Shown here: positions 1 to 9,036 of the stretch, piece by piece
Layout: each line of letters starts with the position of its first letter
Position numbering within the stretch: the stretch's first letter is position 1
NCBI GenBank assembly: GCA_964404745.1
Contig: CAYOLG010000009.1
Location: forward strand, 71,365 to 135,364
Origin: Pelagisphaera sp964404745
GTDB lineage: Bacteria > Verrucomicrobiota > Verrucomicrobiia > Opitutales > Opitutaceae
Reading direction: 5' to 3'
DNA: 64,000 nucleotides
Notes under the pieces: model-generated
Told to the model about the DNA's origin: nothing
Databases searched by the model: none
What the model saw: only the letters and a program-made list of their open reading frames with translations
Program-made: the position numbers and the translations under genes

Positions 1-30
1 CATTTTGCCTGTAGGCAGATTGTAAGATCG

Positions 31-114
31 CAGGCCAGTCGTCGCCCAAAAGCTATGCTCGTTACAACTGGAAGCCTATGCTACATTTGTGGCCGCTAGG
101 AGATCGGCCGCTAC
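31..114. repeat. Window-edge REP-like repeats (families H and A)
   Basis: Two adjacent repeat units. Positions 31-84 match the element at 54121-54177: they share an identical 15-base core (31-45) and an end that reads CTAC (81-84), the complement of GTAG. Positions 91-114 are one arm of family A, also ending in CTAC (111-114), and match the right arms at 14554-14577 and 18682-18703. No gene is visible in positions 1-153. The left part of the unit lies beyond the window or is lost. Confidence 0.55.
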
Positions 115-153
115 CTGTGATCGGTCTTTTGGGGACGGTCTATCTATGGTAGT

Positions 154-861
154 TTAGAGTCCCCTTACAGGTACGTCGCCAAATCCGTGGACGCGATCGC
201 AGATTAGTTTCAGAGATTCTTCCACGTTTCCGTTGGCGGTTTTGAAGGCGTCTGCGTCGATGGTGAGCGGGGCTCCGAGAACGACCAGCGGGGCTCCGTA
301 CTCAGGCGTTTGCACAGCCTGCTCGATCGTCAGTCCACCCACCGCTTGGACCGGTACGGATACAGCATTGACCACGGCCTTCAGTTCGTCCAACGGCGAA
401 GGCATCCGCAAGCCGCGGGCGGCGATGCCCCGGCGCTCATCGTAGCCGATGTGGTGGATCACGTAGTCGCAGCCTAGATCGGCCAGGCGCTTGGCCCCGT
501 CGACCATATTTTCGCTGGCCAGATTGTCGCCCATAACCTCGATACCGAGGTCCTTGCCGGCTTGAACAACGCAGCGAATAGTCTCGTCGTGGGCCTGGGA
601 CATGACGACTACTTGGGTGGCTCCCGCTTTGGCCATTAGCTCCGCTTCCAGCCAGCCTCCATCCATCGTTTTCAAGTCGGCGACGATGGGCGTATTGGGA
701 AATCGTTTACGAAGCTCCCTGACTCCGCGCATGCCTTCTGCGATAATAAGCGGAGTGCCGGCTTCCAGCCAATCGACTCCGGCCCGGAGCGCCATTTCCG
801 CAGTCTCGAGGGCTTCGGGGATTTCAACTATGTCGAGCGATATTTGAACGATGGGTTTCAT
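154..861 (-). CDS. HUMPS-family decarboxylase/aldolase (Hps- or UlaD-like)
   Basis: A 235-residue single-domain TIM barrel of the orotidine-5'-phosphate decarboxylase suprafamily, close to the usual HUMPS length. It has the family's D-x-K-x-x-D metal and catalytic motif (D62, K64, D67), E33 in a LEAG motif, and a HHIGYDERRG segment around 136-145. That segment resembles 3-hexulose-6-phosphate synthase more than 3-keto-L-gulonate-6-phosphate decarboxylase, but the two are hard to separate by eye. No signal peptide, so cytosolic. It starts 22 bp after the stop of the upstream sulfatase on the same strand, so the two are probably co-transcribed. The substrate is presumably a sugar phosphate; no isomerase partner (PHI/SIS) lies next to it. 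Confidence 0.85.
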   Translation of the reverse strand: MKPIVQISLDIVEIPEALETAEMALRAGVDWLEAGTPLIIAEGMRGVRELRKRFPNTPIVADLKTMDGGWLEAELMAKAGATQVVVMSQAHDETIRCVVQAGKDLGIEVMGDNLASENMVDGAKRLADLGCDYVIHHIGYDERRGIAARGLRMPSPLDELKAVVNAVSVPVQAVGGLTIEQAVQTPEYGAPLVVLGAPLTIDADAFKTANGNVEESLKLICDRVHGFGDVPVRGL

Positions 862-883
862 GAATGAGCGTAGTGAAAAGAAT

Positions 884-2353
884 TCAGTTTTGTTGTCGAC
901 GCTGCACTTGGGACCACGGTTCGGGTCTGGGAGTCAGCGTTTTGGCTTCGGCTAAAGGGATGTAGTCCGCTTTGCGTACATTCTGTCCGGGACGTTCCGA
1001 TCCATCGCCCAAATCGATTCGCGAAGATTCGGCGAGAGCTTTCAATTTGGATACGATATCTGGATGGCTTTCAGAAAGGTCCGTTGTCTCGCCAATATCG
1101 TCTTCCAGGTTGTATAGGGTTCCCGCTTTCACAGAGCCTCCGAATTCAGTGTCTCGAACGAACAATTTCCAAGGCCCGCTTCGAACAGCATAGAGGTCAA
1201 CGCCTCGCCTGTAGAAAAAAGCTTCACGCGTGGGCTTGGACGAATCTGATCCCTCCAAAATATCGGCAATATTGACACCGTCGATGATGCGATCGCCAGG
1301 CGCTTTGGTTCCGGCCCAGTGAGCGAAGGTGGGGAGCAGATCCATGGAGGTGGTGACTTTACTAGTTGCGCTGCCTGCTGGAATGCGTCCGGGAGCCCAA
1401 GCGAGAGAGCAGACGCGGAATCCTCCTTCGAACAGGCTGCCTTTGCGCGAACGTAGGGGTTCATTCGATACTTCGAATCCATCCCGACTGCGGGATCCGC
1501 CATTGTCCGAAAAGAGCAAAACGAAAGTGTCATCGTCAATCCCCAGCTCGACAAGCCTGTCGAGGATCTGGCCCACCGACCAATCGATCTCTTCGACGGA
1601 GTCCCCATAGATGAGGTTCTTCGACTTTCCTTCAAAGTCTTCGCTCGCGTAGTGAGGGACGTGCACCATGGTGTGCGGCAGATAGAGGAAAAAGGGTTTA
1701 TCTTGGTTTTGCTCGATGAATTTCAGCGACTCTTCCGTGTACCGCTTGGTGATCAGACGTTGATCGGGCTCTTCCTCGATGACGTCCTCGTTGCGAAGGA
1801 GCGGTAGGGGAGGGTAGTTCCATTGAGAATTCCATTCTCCCATATCGTTGGAGTAAGGAATGCCGAAATAGGTATCGAACCCATGATTACGGGGCAGCCA
1901 TTGTTTTTGGTCGCCCAGGTGCCACTTGCCGATACAGGCGGTGGCGTAGCCGACGTCTTTCAGGATTTCGGCGATCGTGACTTCGCGGGGGTTTAGTCCT
2001 TTGGGCTCGCCCGGAAAGAGAACGATATCGTTTGCAGTTCCGGGCAGGGCATTGATCGCCATGTCGACGCGCTGCGGGTAGCTTCCGGTCAGCAGGGCAG
2101 CACGGGAGGGCGTGCAAACGGAAGAGGCGACGTAGAAGCTGGTCAACTTCATGCCCTCAGCGGCCATGCGGTCGAGATTTGGGGTGCGATTTAATTTCGA
2201 ACCGAATGGCCCGATGTCCGCATACCCTAGGTCGTCGATGAAAATGATGATGAAATTCGGTGGTCTGCTGCCGTTACGACTGCAGCTAGCCAAGAAGAGG
2301 CAAATCAACGAGAGAAGCGCTGTGATACAAAGGGTGAGGGATCTCAGTTCCAT
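884..2353 (-). CDS. Sulfatase, lipoprotein
   Basis: A 489-residue type I (formylglycine) sulfatase of the alkaline phosphatase superfamily, hydrolysing a sulfate ester. Residues 1-24 form a lipoprotein signal with lipobox LASC (C24), so it is probably membrane-anchored outside the cytoplasm. Calcium ligands D40-D41 lie in FIDDLG. The activation motif C-T-P-S-R starts at C80, the cysteine that would be oxidised to formylglycine. IGKWHLGD and FSDNGG motifs follow, so the active site looks complete. It is divergent from the PSCyt1 gene across 211 bp and is followed by the HUMPS gene. The substrate cannot be assigned from sequence alone. Confidence 0.93.
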   Translation of the reverse strand: MELRSLTLCITALLSLICLFLASCSRNGSRPPNFIIIFIDDLGYADIGPFGSKLNRTPNLDRMAAEGMKLTSFYVASSVCTPSRAALLTGSYPQRVDMAINALPGTANDIVLFPGEPKGLNPREVTIAEILKDVGYATACIGKWHLGDQKQWLPRNHGFDTYFGIPYSNDMGEWNSQWNYPPLPLLRNEDVIEEEPDQRLITKRYTEESLKFIEQNQDKPFFLYLPHTMVHVPHYASEDFEGKSKNLIYGDSVEEIDWSVGQILDRLVELGIDDDTFVLLFSDNGGSRSRDGFEVSNEPLRSRKGSLFEGGFRVCSLAWAPGRIPAGSATSKVTTSMDLLPTFAHWAGTKAPGDRIIDGVNIADILEGSDSSKPTREAFFYRRGVDLYAVRSGPWKLFVRDTEFGGSVKAGTLYNLEDDIGETTDLSESHPDIVSKLKALAESSRIDLGDGSERPGQNVRKADYIPLAEAKTLTPRPEPWSQVQRRQQN

Positions 2354-2435
2354 GGATAGGGGGCTAAGCGTCCTGGAGAAAAGCCTACCTTCACTTTGGT
2401 AGCAACGTATTTCGCGATTCGGGTTCTCGGAGAAT

Positions 2436-2462
2436 GGGAGATCGAGCTTCCGCCTCCGCTAC
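2436..2462. repeat. Family A REP-like arm in a divergent promoter region
   Basis: This segment resembles the right arm of the family A repeats (GGGAGATCGAGC core, ending CTAC at 2459-2462). It lies in the 211-bp region between the divergent sulfatase and PSCyt1 genes. It is diverged from the other copies, so the assignment is tentative. Confidence 0.35.
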
Positions 2463-2564
2463 CTGCTCAAGTATTTCCGTAAGGGGTATAAATTCTCGCT
2501 AGAGAGCGCATTTCGATGTGGACTGAGCGGTGGATAGCGGGCTACAAATGTTCCAGCCCCAAAA

Positions 2565-5500
2565 ATGCTCCATTCTCGCTCAGCGTATTATCTCGCGGTT
2601 CTATATTTCACCCCTTCCTTGCTGGCCGAGGTTGATTTCGATCGGGATATCCGGCCGCTACTTTCTGACACTTGTTTTCAGTGTCATGGTCCGGATGCGG
2701 CTCATCGTGAGGCTGATTTGAGGCTGGATACGAAGGAAGGACTGTTTGGCGATTTAGATGGGTTTAAGGTAGTGGCCCCCGGGGATCCAGAAGCGAGCGA
2801 GCTTTTCTTTCGTATCGCCCATAAAGATCCAGAAGAACGGATGCCGCCTCCCGATGCCAAACGGCAGCTCAAGCCTCAGGAGATTGAGCTGTTTGAACAA
2901 TGGATTTCCGACGGGGCGGAATGGGAGAAGCACTGGTCGCTTATTCCGCCAAAACGCCCCGAGGTCCCGAAAGTTTCTAACAGCGATTGGCCTAAGAATG
3001 CCATCGATTCTTTTATTCTAGCCCGGTTGGAAGCCGAAGGGTTGCAGCCGTCGCCCGAAGCAGACCGCCGTATCCTGGGACGTCGTATCCACTATGATAT
3101 CACGGGCTTGCCTCCCTCGACAAAGGAGATGGATCAGTTCATGACGACTTCAGTAAAAGAGACAGTCAAGCGACTCTTTGTGTCGGAGGCTTATGGCGAG
3201 AAGATGGCTATGCGCTGGCTAGATGCGGCTCGCTACGCTGACACCAGTGGCTATCAGAACGATGGCTGGCGAGAAATGTGGCGCTGGAGGGACTGGGTGG
3301 TCGACGCCTACAACGCCAACATGCCGTTTGACCAATTTACCATAGAGCAGCTTGCTGGGGACTTGCTGCCGGAACCCGCTTTGGAGCAGATGATTGCTAC
3401 TGGTTTTAATAGAAATCACCGCGGCAACGCGGAAGGCGGAATTGTGCCGGAGGAATTTCAGGTTGAATACGTCGTGGATCGCGTGGATACGACCTTCACC
3501 ATTTGGCAGGGCCTAACTATGGGTTGCGCTCGGTGCCACAATCACAAGTATGACTCCATCACGCAGAAGGATTACTATCAGGTCTATGCGATGTTTAACA
3601 ACTTATCGGAAAATGGACGGGCTTGGAAGGAAGGGAATTCGGAACCCTTGATCAAGGCTCCGACCATTTCGCAAACAAATGAAGTAATGGCATTGCGGGA
3701 GCGCGAGTCTCAAACTCTGGCTCGATGGGAGGATGAGAAAAGAGGTATAGCGGCGGCTATGAAAGTTTGGGAAGCCGCTGATCCTAGGCTGCCGGAAGGC
3801 TGGACGGTTACCGATGGAATCTCCTTCCGACTGTCGGGCAACGATCTAAATATGACCGATGTAGAGGACGTAGATGCGGGAAAATTTGGATACTTCGATA
3901 CTTTTTCCTTCGGTATTCGGGTTAAAGTAGACGACTACGCGGAGGGAACGATTCTTTCCAGAATGGTTCCCGAGCTCGAAGGCAAGGGCTACAACTTGCA
4001 TTTGACGGAACGCGGTACGGTACAGGCGAACTTCGTGCAGCGGTGGCTAGACGATTCCTGTCGCGTGGAAACCGAAGTTCCCCTGCCTAAAGGCGAGTGG
4101 GTCCATGTTTGGGTCAATTATGGTGGGAAGCGGCGGGCCCGGGACATCGAGATCTATTTAGATGGCGAACTCGTGTCGCACAAGGCAAACTACGACTTCC
4201 TCAATCAGAACTTCCGATCTGACGAGCCGTTGCGATTGGGAATGGGCATGGTGGACTTCATGGGAAAGCTGGCCGATGTTCGTTTCTACGATCGGACTCT
4301 GGAAGACGAAGAGGTGCGGGTCGTTTCTGAGGAATCCGAGTTGGAGGACATCTTGGATCTGCCCTTGGATAATCGAACAGCCTCGCAACGAGCAAAATCC
4401 CGCCATTATTTCCTACGTGAAGGAGGTCCCCTGGAGATCCGTACCGCTTATCGAGAGTGGCGAAATGCTCGAGAAAAGCGGGTGGCCTTTGAAAGGGCTT
4501 TGCCATCGGTGATGGTTATGAAAGACGAGATGCCTCGGAAAACCCGGATTCTCAATCGCGGCGTCTACGATCAGCCTGGAGAAGAAGTGGAGGCAGGCGT
4601 GCCATCGGCATTGCCGCCCATTGACGATGACCTGCCTGCGAATCGCTATGGTTTGGCAAGATGGCTCGTCTCGGGAGAGAATCCCTTGACGGCTCGCGTT
4701 ACCGTCAATCGCCTCTGGCGCGATGTTTTTGGGACCGGATTGGTCAAGACGACCGAGGACTTTGGAGTGCAAGGCGAACGGCCGAGTCATCCGAAATTGC
4801 TGGATTGGCTAGCGATGGAGTTCGTGGAATCGGGATGGGATATCCAGCATATGCTAGCTTTGTTCCTCAGTAGCTCCACCTACCAGCAGAGTTCGCGGGT
4901 GAGCGATGAATTGCTGGAATTGGATCCGGAGAATCGGCTTCTGGCTAGGGGGCCGCGATTTCGATTGCCGGCGGAAATGATTCGCGACCAAGCCTTGGCA
5001 GTAAGCGGTCTGCTACATCAGCAAATCGGTGGACCCAGCGTGAAGCCTTATCAGCCTGAAGGGCTCTGGGCCGATTTCGCGTCAGACTCCAATTACGTCC
5101 AGGCTGTAGGCGGCGACCTCTATCGTAGAAGCGTCTACACCTATTGGAAACGGACTGTTCCTCCTCCGATGATGATCAATTTCGATGCGGCGGGGAGGGA
5201 AGCTTGCGATGAATCGATACGGCGAACGAACACGCCTCTGCAAGCCTTAAACTTAATGAACGACGTCACTTTCGTAGAAGCGGCTCGGGTATTCGCCCAA
5301 GAGCTGATGAGCGTGAATACCAATGATGAGGACATCGTTAGAGAGGCTTACGCTCGATTGCTAAGCCGCGAGCCATCGGAAGAAGAGAAAGCATTGTTGC
5401 TGGCTGCGAAGAATCGATATCTTGCCCGGTTCGCCGATGAAGTTGAGGAGGCCAAGGCGTTGATCTGTTTAGGCGAGTATCCAGCTCCCGAAGATCTGGC

Positions 5501-5576
5501 TCCCGAAAAGCTAGCTAGTTGGACCTTAGTGTGTAGCACGCTGATGAACTTGGACGAAACGATTACCAAAGAATGA
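2565..5576 (+). CDS. PSCyt1-DUF1549-LamG-DUF1553 secreted protein
   Basis: A 1003-residue protein typical of Planctomycetota and Verrucomicrobiota. Residues 1-21 are a signal peptide. A PSCyt1 domain carries a c-type heme motif C37-F-Q-C40-H41. DUF1549 begins near 145 and holds a second CxxCH (C321-A-R-C-H325) followed by HKYD. A LamG-like jelly-roll insertion spans about 420-590, and DUF1553 runs from about 680 to 960. It is likely a periplasmic redox protein of unknown substrate; heme attachment is inferred from the motifs. Its stop overlaps the start of the DUF1501 gene by 4 bp (ATGA), so the two are translationally coupled. A second such pair occurs at 61585-64000. Confidence 0.92.
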   Translation: MLHSRSAYYLAVLYFTPSLLAEVDFDRDIRPLLSDTCFQCHGPDAAHREADLRLDTKEGLFGDLDGFKVVAPGDPEASELFFRIAHKDPEERMPPPDAKRQLKPQEIELFEQWISDGAEWEKHWSLIPPKRPEVPKVSNSDWPKNAIDSFILARLEAEGLQPSPEADRRILGRRIHYDITGLPPSTKEMDQFMTTSVKETVKRLFVSEAYGEKMAMRWLDAARYADTSGYQNDGWREMWRWRDWVVDAYNANMPFDQFTIEQLAGDLLPEPALEQMIATGFNRNHRGNAEGGIVPEEFQVEYVVDRVDTTFTIWQGLTMGCARCHNHKYDSITQKDYYQVYAMFNNLSENGRAWKEGNSEPLIKAPTISQTNEVMALRERESQTLARWEDEKRGIAAAMKVWEAADPRLPEGWTVTDGISFRLSGNDLNMTDVEDVDAGKFGYFDTFSFGIRVKVDDYAEGTILSRMVPELEGKGYNLHLTERGTVQANFVQRWLDDSCRVETEVPLPKGEWVHVWVNYGGKRRARDIEIYLDGELVSHKANYDFLNQNFRSDEPLRLGMGMVDFMGKLADVRFYDRTLEDEEVRVVSEESELEDILDLPLDNRTASQRAKSRHYFLREGGPLEIRTAYREWRNAREKRVAFERALPSVMVMKDEMPRKTRILNRGVYDQPGEEVEAGVPSALPPIDDDLPANRYGLARWLVSGENPLTARVTVNRLWRDVFGTGLVKTTEDFGVQGERPSHPKLLDWLAMEFVESGWDIQHMLALFLSSSTYQQSSRVSDELLELDPENRLLARGPRFRLPAEMIRDQALAVSGLLHQQIGGPSVKPYQPEGLWADFASDSNYVQAVGGDLYRRSVYTYWKRTVPPPMMINFDAAGREACDESIRRTNTPLQALNLMNDVTFVEAARVFAQELMSVNTNDEDIVREAYARLLSREPSEEEKALLLAAKNRYLARFADEVEEAKALICLGEYPAPEDLAPEKLASWTLVCSTLMNLDETITKE

Positions 5577-6955
5577 ATACAGTACCTCGCAGAGATTTTC
5601 TCAAGAGCATGTCGGGCGGACTTGGGGCGATCGCTTTGGGTAATCTGCTAGGAGCGGCGTCGGTCGCTCAACCTGCTCCCAAAGTGAAACGAGTGATCTA
5701 CTTGTTTCAATCCGGGGGTCCTTCGCAAATGGATCTGTTCGATCACAAGCCAAGCTTAGCCAATATTCGAGCTACCGAGCTGCCCGATTCCGTTAGACAA
5801 GGCCAGCGGTTTACCGGAATGACCGCTGCTCAGGAGAGCTTTCCCATAGCCCCCTCCCTTTTCAAGTTTGCCAAACACGGGCAGTCTGGGGCCTCGGTAA
5901 GCGAACTGATGCCCCATACGGCAAAGATTGTCGATGACTTGTGCTTCATCCGTAGCATGAAGACGGAGGCCATCAACCACGATCCAGCTATCACCTTTTT
6001 CCAAACCGGCTTTCAATTAGCGGGTCGTCCCAGTATCGGCTCCTGGCTGTCCTATGGATTGGGAAGCGAGAACAAGGATTTGCCCGCTTTCGTAGCCTTG
6101 ACGTCGGGTAACGGCGGACAGCCGCTTTATGATCGGCTATGGGGAAGCGGATTTCTGCCTTCCAAGTATCAGGGAGTAAAATTTCGATCCAGACGGGATC
6201 CCGTCCTCTATTTGTCTAACCCAAGTGGAGTGGACTCGGAAACGCGGCGACAGATGATCGACGATGTCGGCGCCTTGAATGAAATGCGGTATCAAGAATT
6301 TGGTGATCCGGAGATTCGGGCCCGAATTGCTCAGTATGAAATGGCTTTCCGTATGCAATCCTCGGTTCCCGAGTTAACGGATCTCTCGACCGAACCGGAT
6401 CATGTATTCGATCTCTATGGTGAAGATGCCAGGAAGCCTGGAACCTATGCCCACAATTGCCTGTTGGCACGGCGACTTTCCGAAAGAGGGGTCCGCTTTG
6501 TGCAGCTGTTCCATCGCGGGTGGGATCATCATACAGACTTGCCGCCACGTCTGCGAGAGTTGAGCCAGGAGACGGATCAGGCGTCCGCGGCCTTGATAAC
6601 CGATTTGAAGCAGCGGGGCATGCTCGACGACACGCTGTTAATTTGGGGTGGCGAGTTTGGGAGGACGGTATATTGCCAAGGCCGCCTCACGGCCGATGAC
6701 TATGGGCGCGATCACCATCCTCGCTGCTTTACGATTTGGCTAGCTGGTGGCGGTATCAAAAAAGGCCTTACATTTGGAACAACTGATGATTTTAGCTACA
6801 ACATTGTGGAAAATCCGGTTACCGTCCACGACTTGCACGCCACCATTCTACACCTCCTCGGTATCGATCATACTCAACTGACCTTTAAGTTTCAGGGGCG
6901 TCACTACCGCTTAACCGATGTGCACGGAAACCTAGTGAAACCGATTTTGGCGTGA
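5573..6955 (+). CDS. DUF1501 Tat-exported protein
   Basis: A 460-residue DUF1501 protein, a family distantly related to sulfatases and phosphatases. The N-terminus has a twin-arginine signal (RRDFLK at 6-11, then a glycine/alanine-rich hydrophobic stretch), implying export in folded form. Visible motifs include FQSGGPSQMD near the start of the mature region, a WDHH segment, GGEFGR, and a C-terminal DLHATILHLLG typical of the family. It is coupled to the PSCyt1 gene by a 4-bp overlap. The function is unknown in the literature I can recall; partnership with the PSCyt1 protein is inferred from the conserved pairing. Confidence 0.92.
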   Translation: MNTVPRRDFLKSMSGGLGAIALGNLLGAASVAQPAPKVKRVIYLFQSGGPSQMDLFDHKPSLANIRATELPDSVRQGQRFTGMTAAQESFPIAPSLFKFAKHGQSGASVSELMPHTAKIVDDLCFIRSMKTEAINHDPAITFFQTGFQLAGRPSIGSWLSYGLGSENKDLPAFVALTSGNGGQPLYDRLWGSGFLPSKYQGVKFRSRRDPVLYLSNPSGVDSETRRQMIDDVGALNEMRYQEFGDPEIRARIAQYEMAFRMQSSVPELTDLSTEPDHVFDLYGEDARKPGTYAHNCLLARRLSERGVRFVQLFHRGWDHHTDLPPRLRELSQETDQASAALITDLKQRGMLDDTLLIWGGEFGRTVYCQGRLTADDYGRDHHPRCFTIWLAGGGIKKGLTFGTTDDFSYNIVENPVTVHDLHATILHLLGIDHTQLTFKFQGRHYRLTDVHGNLVKPILA

Positions 6956-7109
6956 GGTGAAGAGTTTGCATGGCAACCCTTCCATCTTAAGAACGGAAAG
7001 CGATTGTTTTGTAGTTGTTTGAGACACTCCAAAAGAGCGTTTTGTATACCGAGACTTGTACGGACGCCGCTTGCGGCGACGCTGCCCGGAAACACCCAAT
7101 ATCATCTAT

Positions 7110-7319
7110 TTATTGGATAGACCTAGTATTCTCTAGACTTGAAACGGCCGTTGATTCCTTGCCTTCTTCTGATGGGCTGGGGCGAACATTCTCCAAGTTA
7201 AACCAAACGGACAATACGAATTGGATAATGGCAATGATGATGGCCACGACGGCAAAGGGGATGGCGATTCTTAAAATGAATCGCTTAAGCGGATCGGGAT
7301 CTTCGGTTTCGTTGCTCAT
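7110..7319 (-). CDS. Small single-pass membrane protein
   Basis: About 69 residues from the ATG at 7319, preferred over the upstream start at 7343 because it gives a compact acidic head before the membrane segment. There is one strong hydrophobic helix (about residues 14-39, rich in I/V/A) after a short charged head, then a polar tail. I do not recognise a family. It lies downstream of the CPXCG gene on the same strand, separated by about 106 bp. Confidence 0.5.
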   Translation of the reverse strand: MSNETEDPDPLKRFILRIAIPFAVVAIIIAIIQFVLSVWFNLENVRPSPSEEGKESTAVSSLENTRSIQ

Positions 7320-7425
7320 TGCTTTACGGAATTGGTGTGACACCTGATAGCTCGCTTCGTTGCTGAATTAGGCAGCAGTTACTACAGAGAGTTCGACATA
7401 AAGTCTCCACGATTTTTTCTTCTAC

Positions 7426-7602
7426 TCACGACTCTGGCTCAACGTCTAAAAGGAAATCATCACCGTCTTCGCTCCAGTGAACTACGACCCTTATGGGGCG
7501 GCAGCACACTTCGCAATCCGCCACAAACTCAACTGCTTCCTCGGATGGAAGCGTATCCTCGACATCGATGGTCTGCCAACAATAGGGACAAGTAATGTTC
7601 AT
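7426..7602 (-). CDS. CPXCG-motif cysteine-rich zinc-binding protein
   Basis: About 58 residues from the ATG at 7602. A longer reading to 7692 would add about 30 residues with no family match. It has a CPYC motif at residues 5-8 and a second CEVC pair, giving four cysteines arranged as a zinc ribbon, and ends in an acidic segment (EDGDDF). This matches the small CPXCG-motif family common in Gammaproteobacteria and Verrucomicrobiota. The role is unknown; zinc binding is inferred from the cysteines. Confidence 0.75.
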   Translation of the reverse strand: MNITCPYCWQTIDVEDTLPSEEAVEFVADCEVCCRPIRVVVHWSEDGDDFLLDVEPES

Positions 7603-7720
7603 TTTCGTTTGCTCGGAAAACCCGAAGATCTTCATTGGTTTAGCCCCACTATCACGCGGTGGCTTTGGCGTAAGCTTGCTCCAACTGAGCACATTTGCGT
7701 CAACTTAAGTCTTTTGCATT

Positions 7721-7795
7721 GTAGGAAGCTCGCTTGCGAGCGAATCGACAAGGGTTCATCACCGCAAAGCAATCGCTCGCAAGCCAGCTTCCTAC
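7721..7795. repeat. REP-like inverted pair, family C
   Basis: A GTAG-headed arm (7721-7724) followed by GAAGCTCGCTTGCGAGCG, itself a hairpin, then an inverted partner ending CTAC (7792-7795). The whole 75-bp unit reads GTAG...CTAC. It lies in the 320-bp gap between the CPXCG gene and the CNNM gene. Nothing else is seen in that gap apart from a weak family B-like segment near 7866-7887. Confidence 0.7.
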
Positions 7796-7922
7796 ACAAA
7801 ATGATGGGCGTATTTTGGTTAAGTTTAATCCCATGCTCGATTGTCATTTTGTTCGGTTTTTTGGCAGGGAGGATCGGCTCGTTCCTCCGCATGCGCATTT
7901 TGGAATACAGTGCCTGTCCTCT

Positions 7923-8936
7923 CTACCCAGAAGGCTTTTTTTTCGAAGGGCTGTCGCCGTCCGGAAAAATTCCCATTTGCTTAGCTCGATCTTCCCATCG
8001 CTTGCGAGCGAGTTCCCGCATATCGATGTCGGCGTCCGATTCGTCGACGATTTCCAGTCCGAGCAAAGTCTCGATAACATCCTCTTGGGTAACCAGTCCG
8101 CTGGTGCCGCCAAACTCGTCAATGACGATAGCGATGTGTTCATGGTTGACATGGAGTATATCGAATAGCTTCGGCAGGGTGTCGAATTCGGATACGGCGC
8201 TAATGGGGCGCTTGAGTTTTCCGGCTGGCGTATCCGGCTCTCCGCTTGCGATTTGTTGCATCAAATCAATCCTCAGTACGTAGCCTGTTATGTTGTCCTT
8301 GCTGTCCTGATACAGGGGTATGCGGGTAAAGCGCGCGAGCGAACTATCGGCAATGGCCTGTTTGCAGGGAGTTTCCTCGGAAAGGCTGCCGATCACCGTG
8401 CGGGGAGTCATAATATCCTCAACCCTAAGCTCTCGAAAGCGGATTAGGCTGCGGATCATGCGCGATTCGCTTTCGGCCAGAACGCCTTCGCTGCGCCCGA
8501 TTTGGGCTAGGGCGATGATTTCGTCTCGGCTAACGCGCGCCTCGGTTCCGCCTTTAGATTGGATGAAGGCTGTGAGGCGTTTGGTGATGACAACGAGTGG
8601 ATAGGTCCCGATGACGATAGCGTGACAGGAGTAGGTCGTGAATTTGGCCAGCGATCGCCAGTATTGGGCTCCTAGCGTTTTCGGAATGATTTCGGAAAGG
8701 AAAAGGATGAGAAGCGTGAGGATAGCTGAGATGAGACCGAAATAGGCTTCGCCAAAAACCGCGACTGCTTGAGAGCCTACGCCTGCGGCGCCGATCGTGT
8801 GGGCGATCGTGTTCAGCGTGAGGATGGCGGCTAGCGATTGGTCTACGTTGCGTTTCAGGTGGTCCAGCCGTTTGCCGTAGCTCTGGCCGCTGCGCTCGAT
8901 TTGGCGCACGAAGGAGGGTGGCATGGAAAGCAAGGC
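7923..8936 (-). CDS. CNNM/HlyC-CorC family CBS-domain transporter (N-terminus lost in gap)
   Basis: 338 codons are visible up to the assembly gap. They cover the end of the DUF21/CNNM membrane domain (hydrophobic helices, including a LFLSEIIPKTLG segment characteristic of the family), then two CBS repeats (EDIMTPRTVIG; then HIAIVIDEFGGTSGLVTQEDV). The C-terminus is a short lysine/proline tail rather than the usual CorC_HlyC domain. Family members transport or regulate Mg2+/Co2+. The first membrane helices and the start codon must lie inside or beyond the N run; the reading across the Ns is meaningless. Confidence 0.88.
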   Translation of the reverse strand, partial: ALLSMPPSFVRQIERSGQSYGKRLDHLKRNVDQSLAAILTLNTIAHTIGAAGVGSQAVAVFGEAYFGLISAILTLLILFLSEIIPKTLGAQYWRSLAKFTTYSCHAIVIGTYPLVVITKRLTAFIQSKGGTEARVSRDEIIALAQIGRSEGVLAESESRMIRSLIRFRELRVEDIMTPRTVIGSLSEETPCKQAIADSSLARFTRIPLYQDSKDNITGYVLRIDLMQQIASGEPDTPAGKLKRPISAVSEFDTLPKLFDILHVNHEHIAIVIDEFGGTSGLVTQEDVIETLLGLEIVDESDADIDMRELARKRWEDRAKQMGIFPDGDSPSKKKPSG

Positions 8937-9036
8937 NNNNNNNNNNNNNNNNNNNNNNNNNNNNNNNNNNNNNNNNNNNNNNNNNNNNNNNNNNNNNNNN
9001 NNNNNNNNNNNNNNNNNNNNNNNNNNNNNNNNNNNN
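8937..9036. other. Assembly gap (100 N)
   Basis: Exactly 100 undetermined bases, the conventional placeholder for a gap of unknown size. Both flanking genes point away from it and lack their N-termini, so the true distance is probably more than 0.5 kb if the join is correct. Confidence 0.98.

Noticed and set aside
8923..9036. Open frame joining real codons to the N run
   Set aside because: Translation through undetermined bases is meaningless; the dehydratase codons begin only at 9037.
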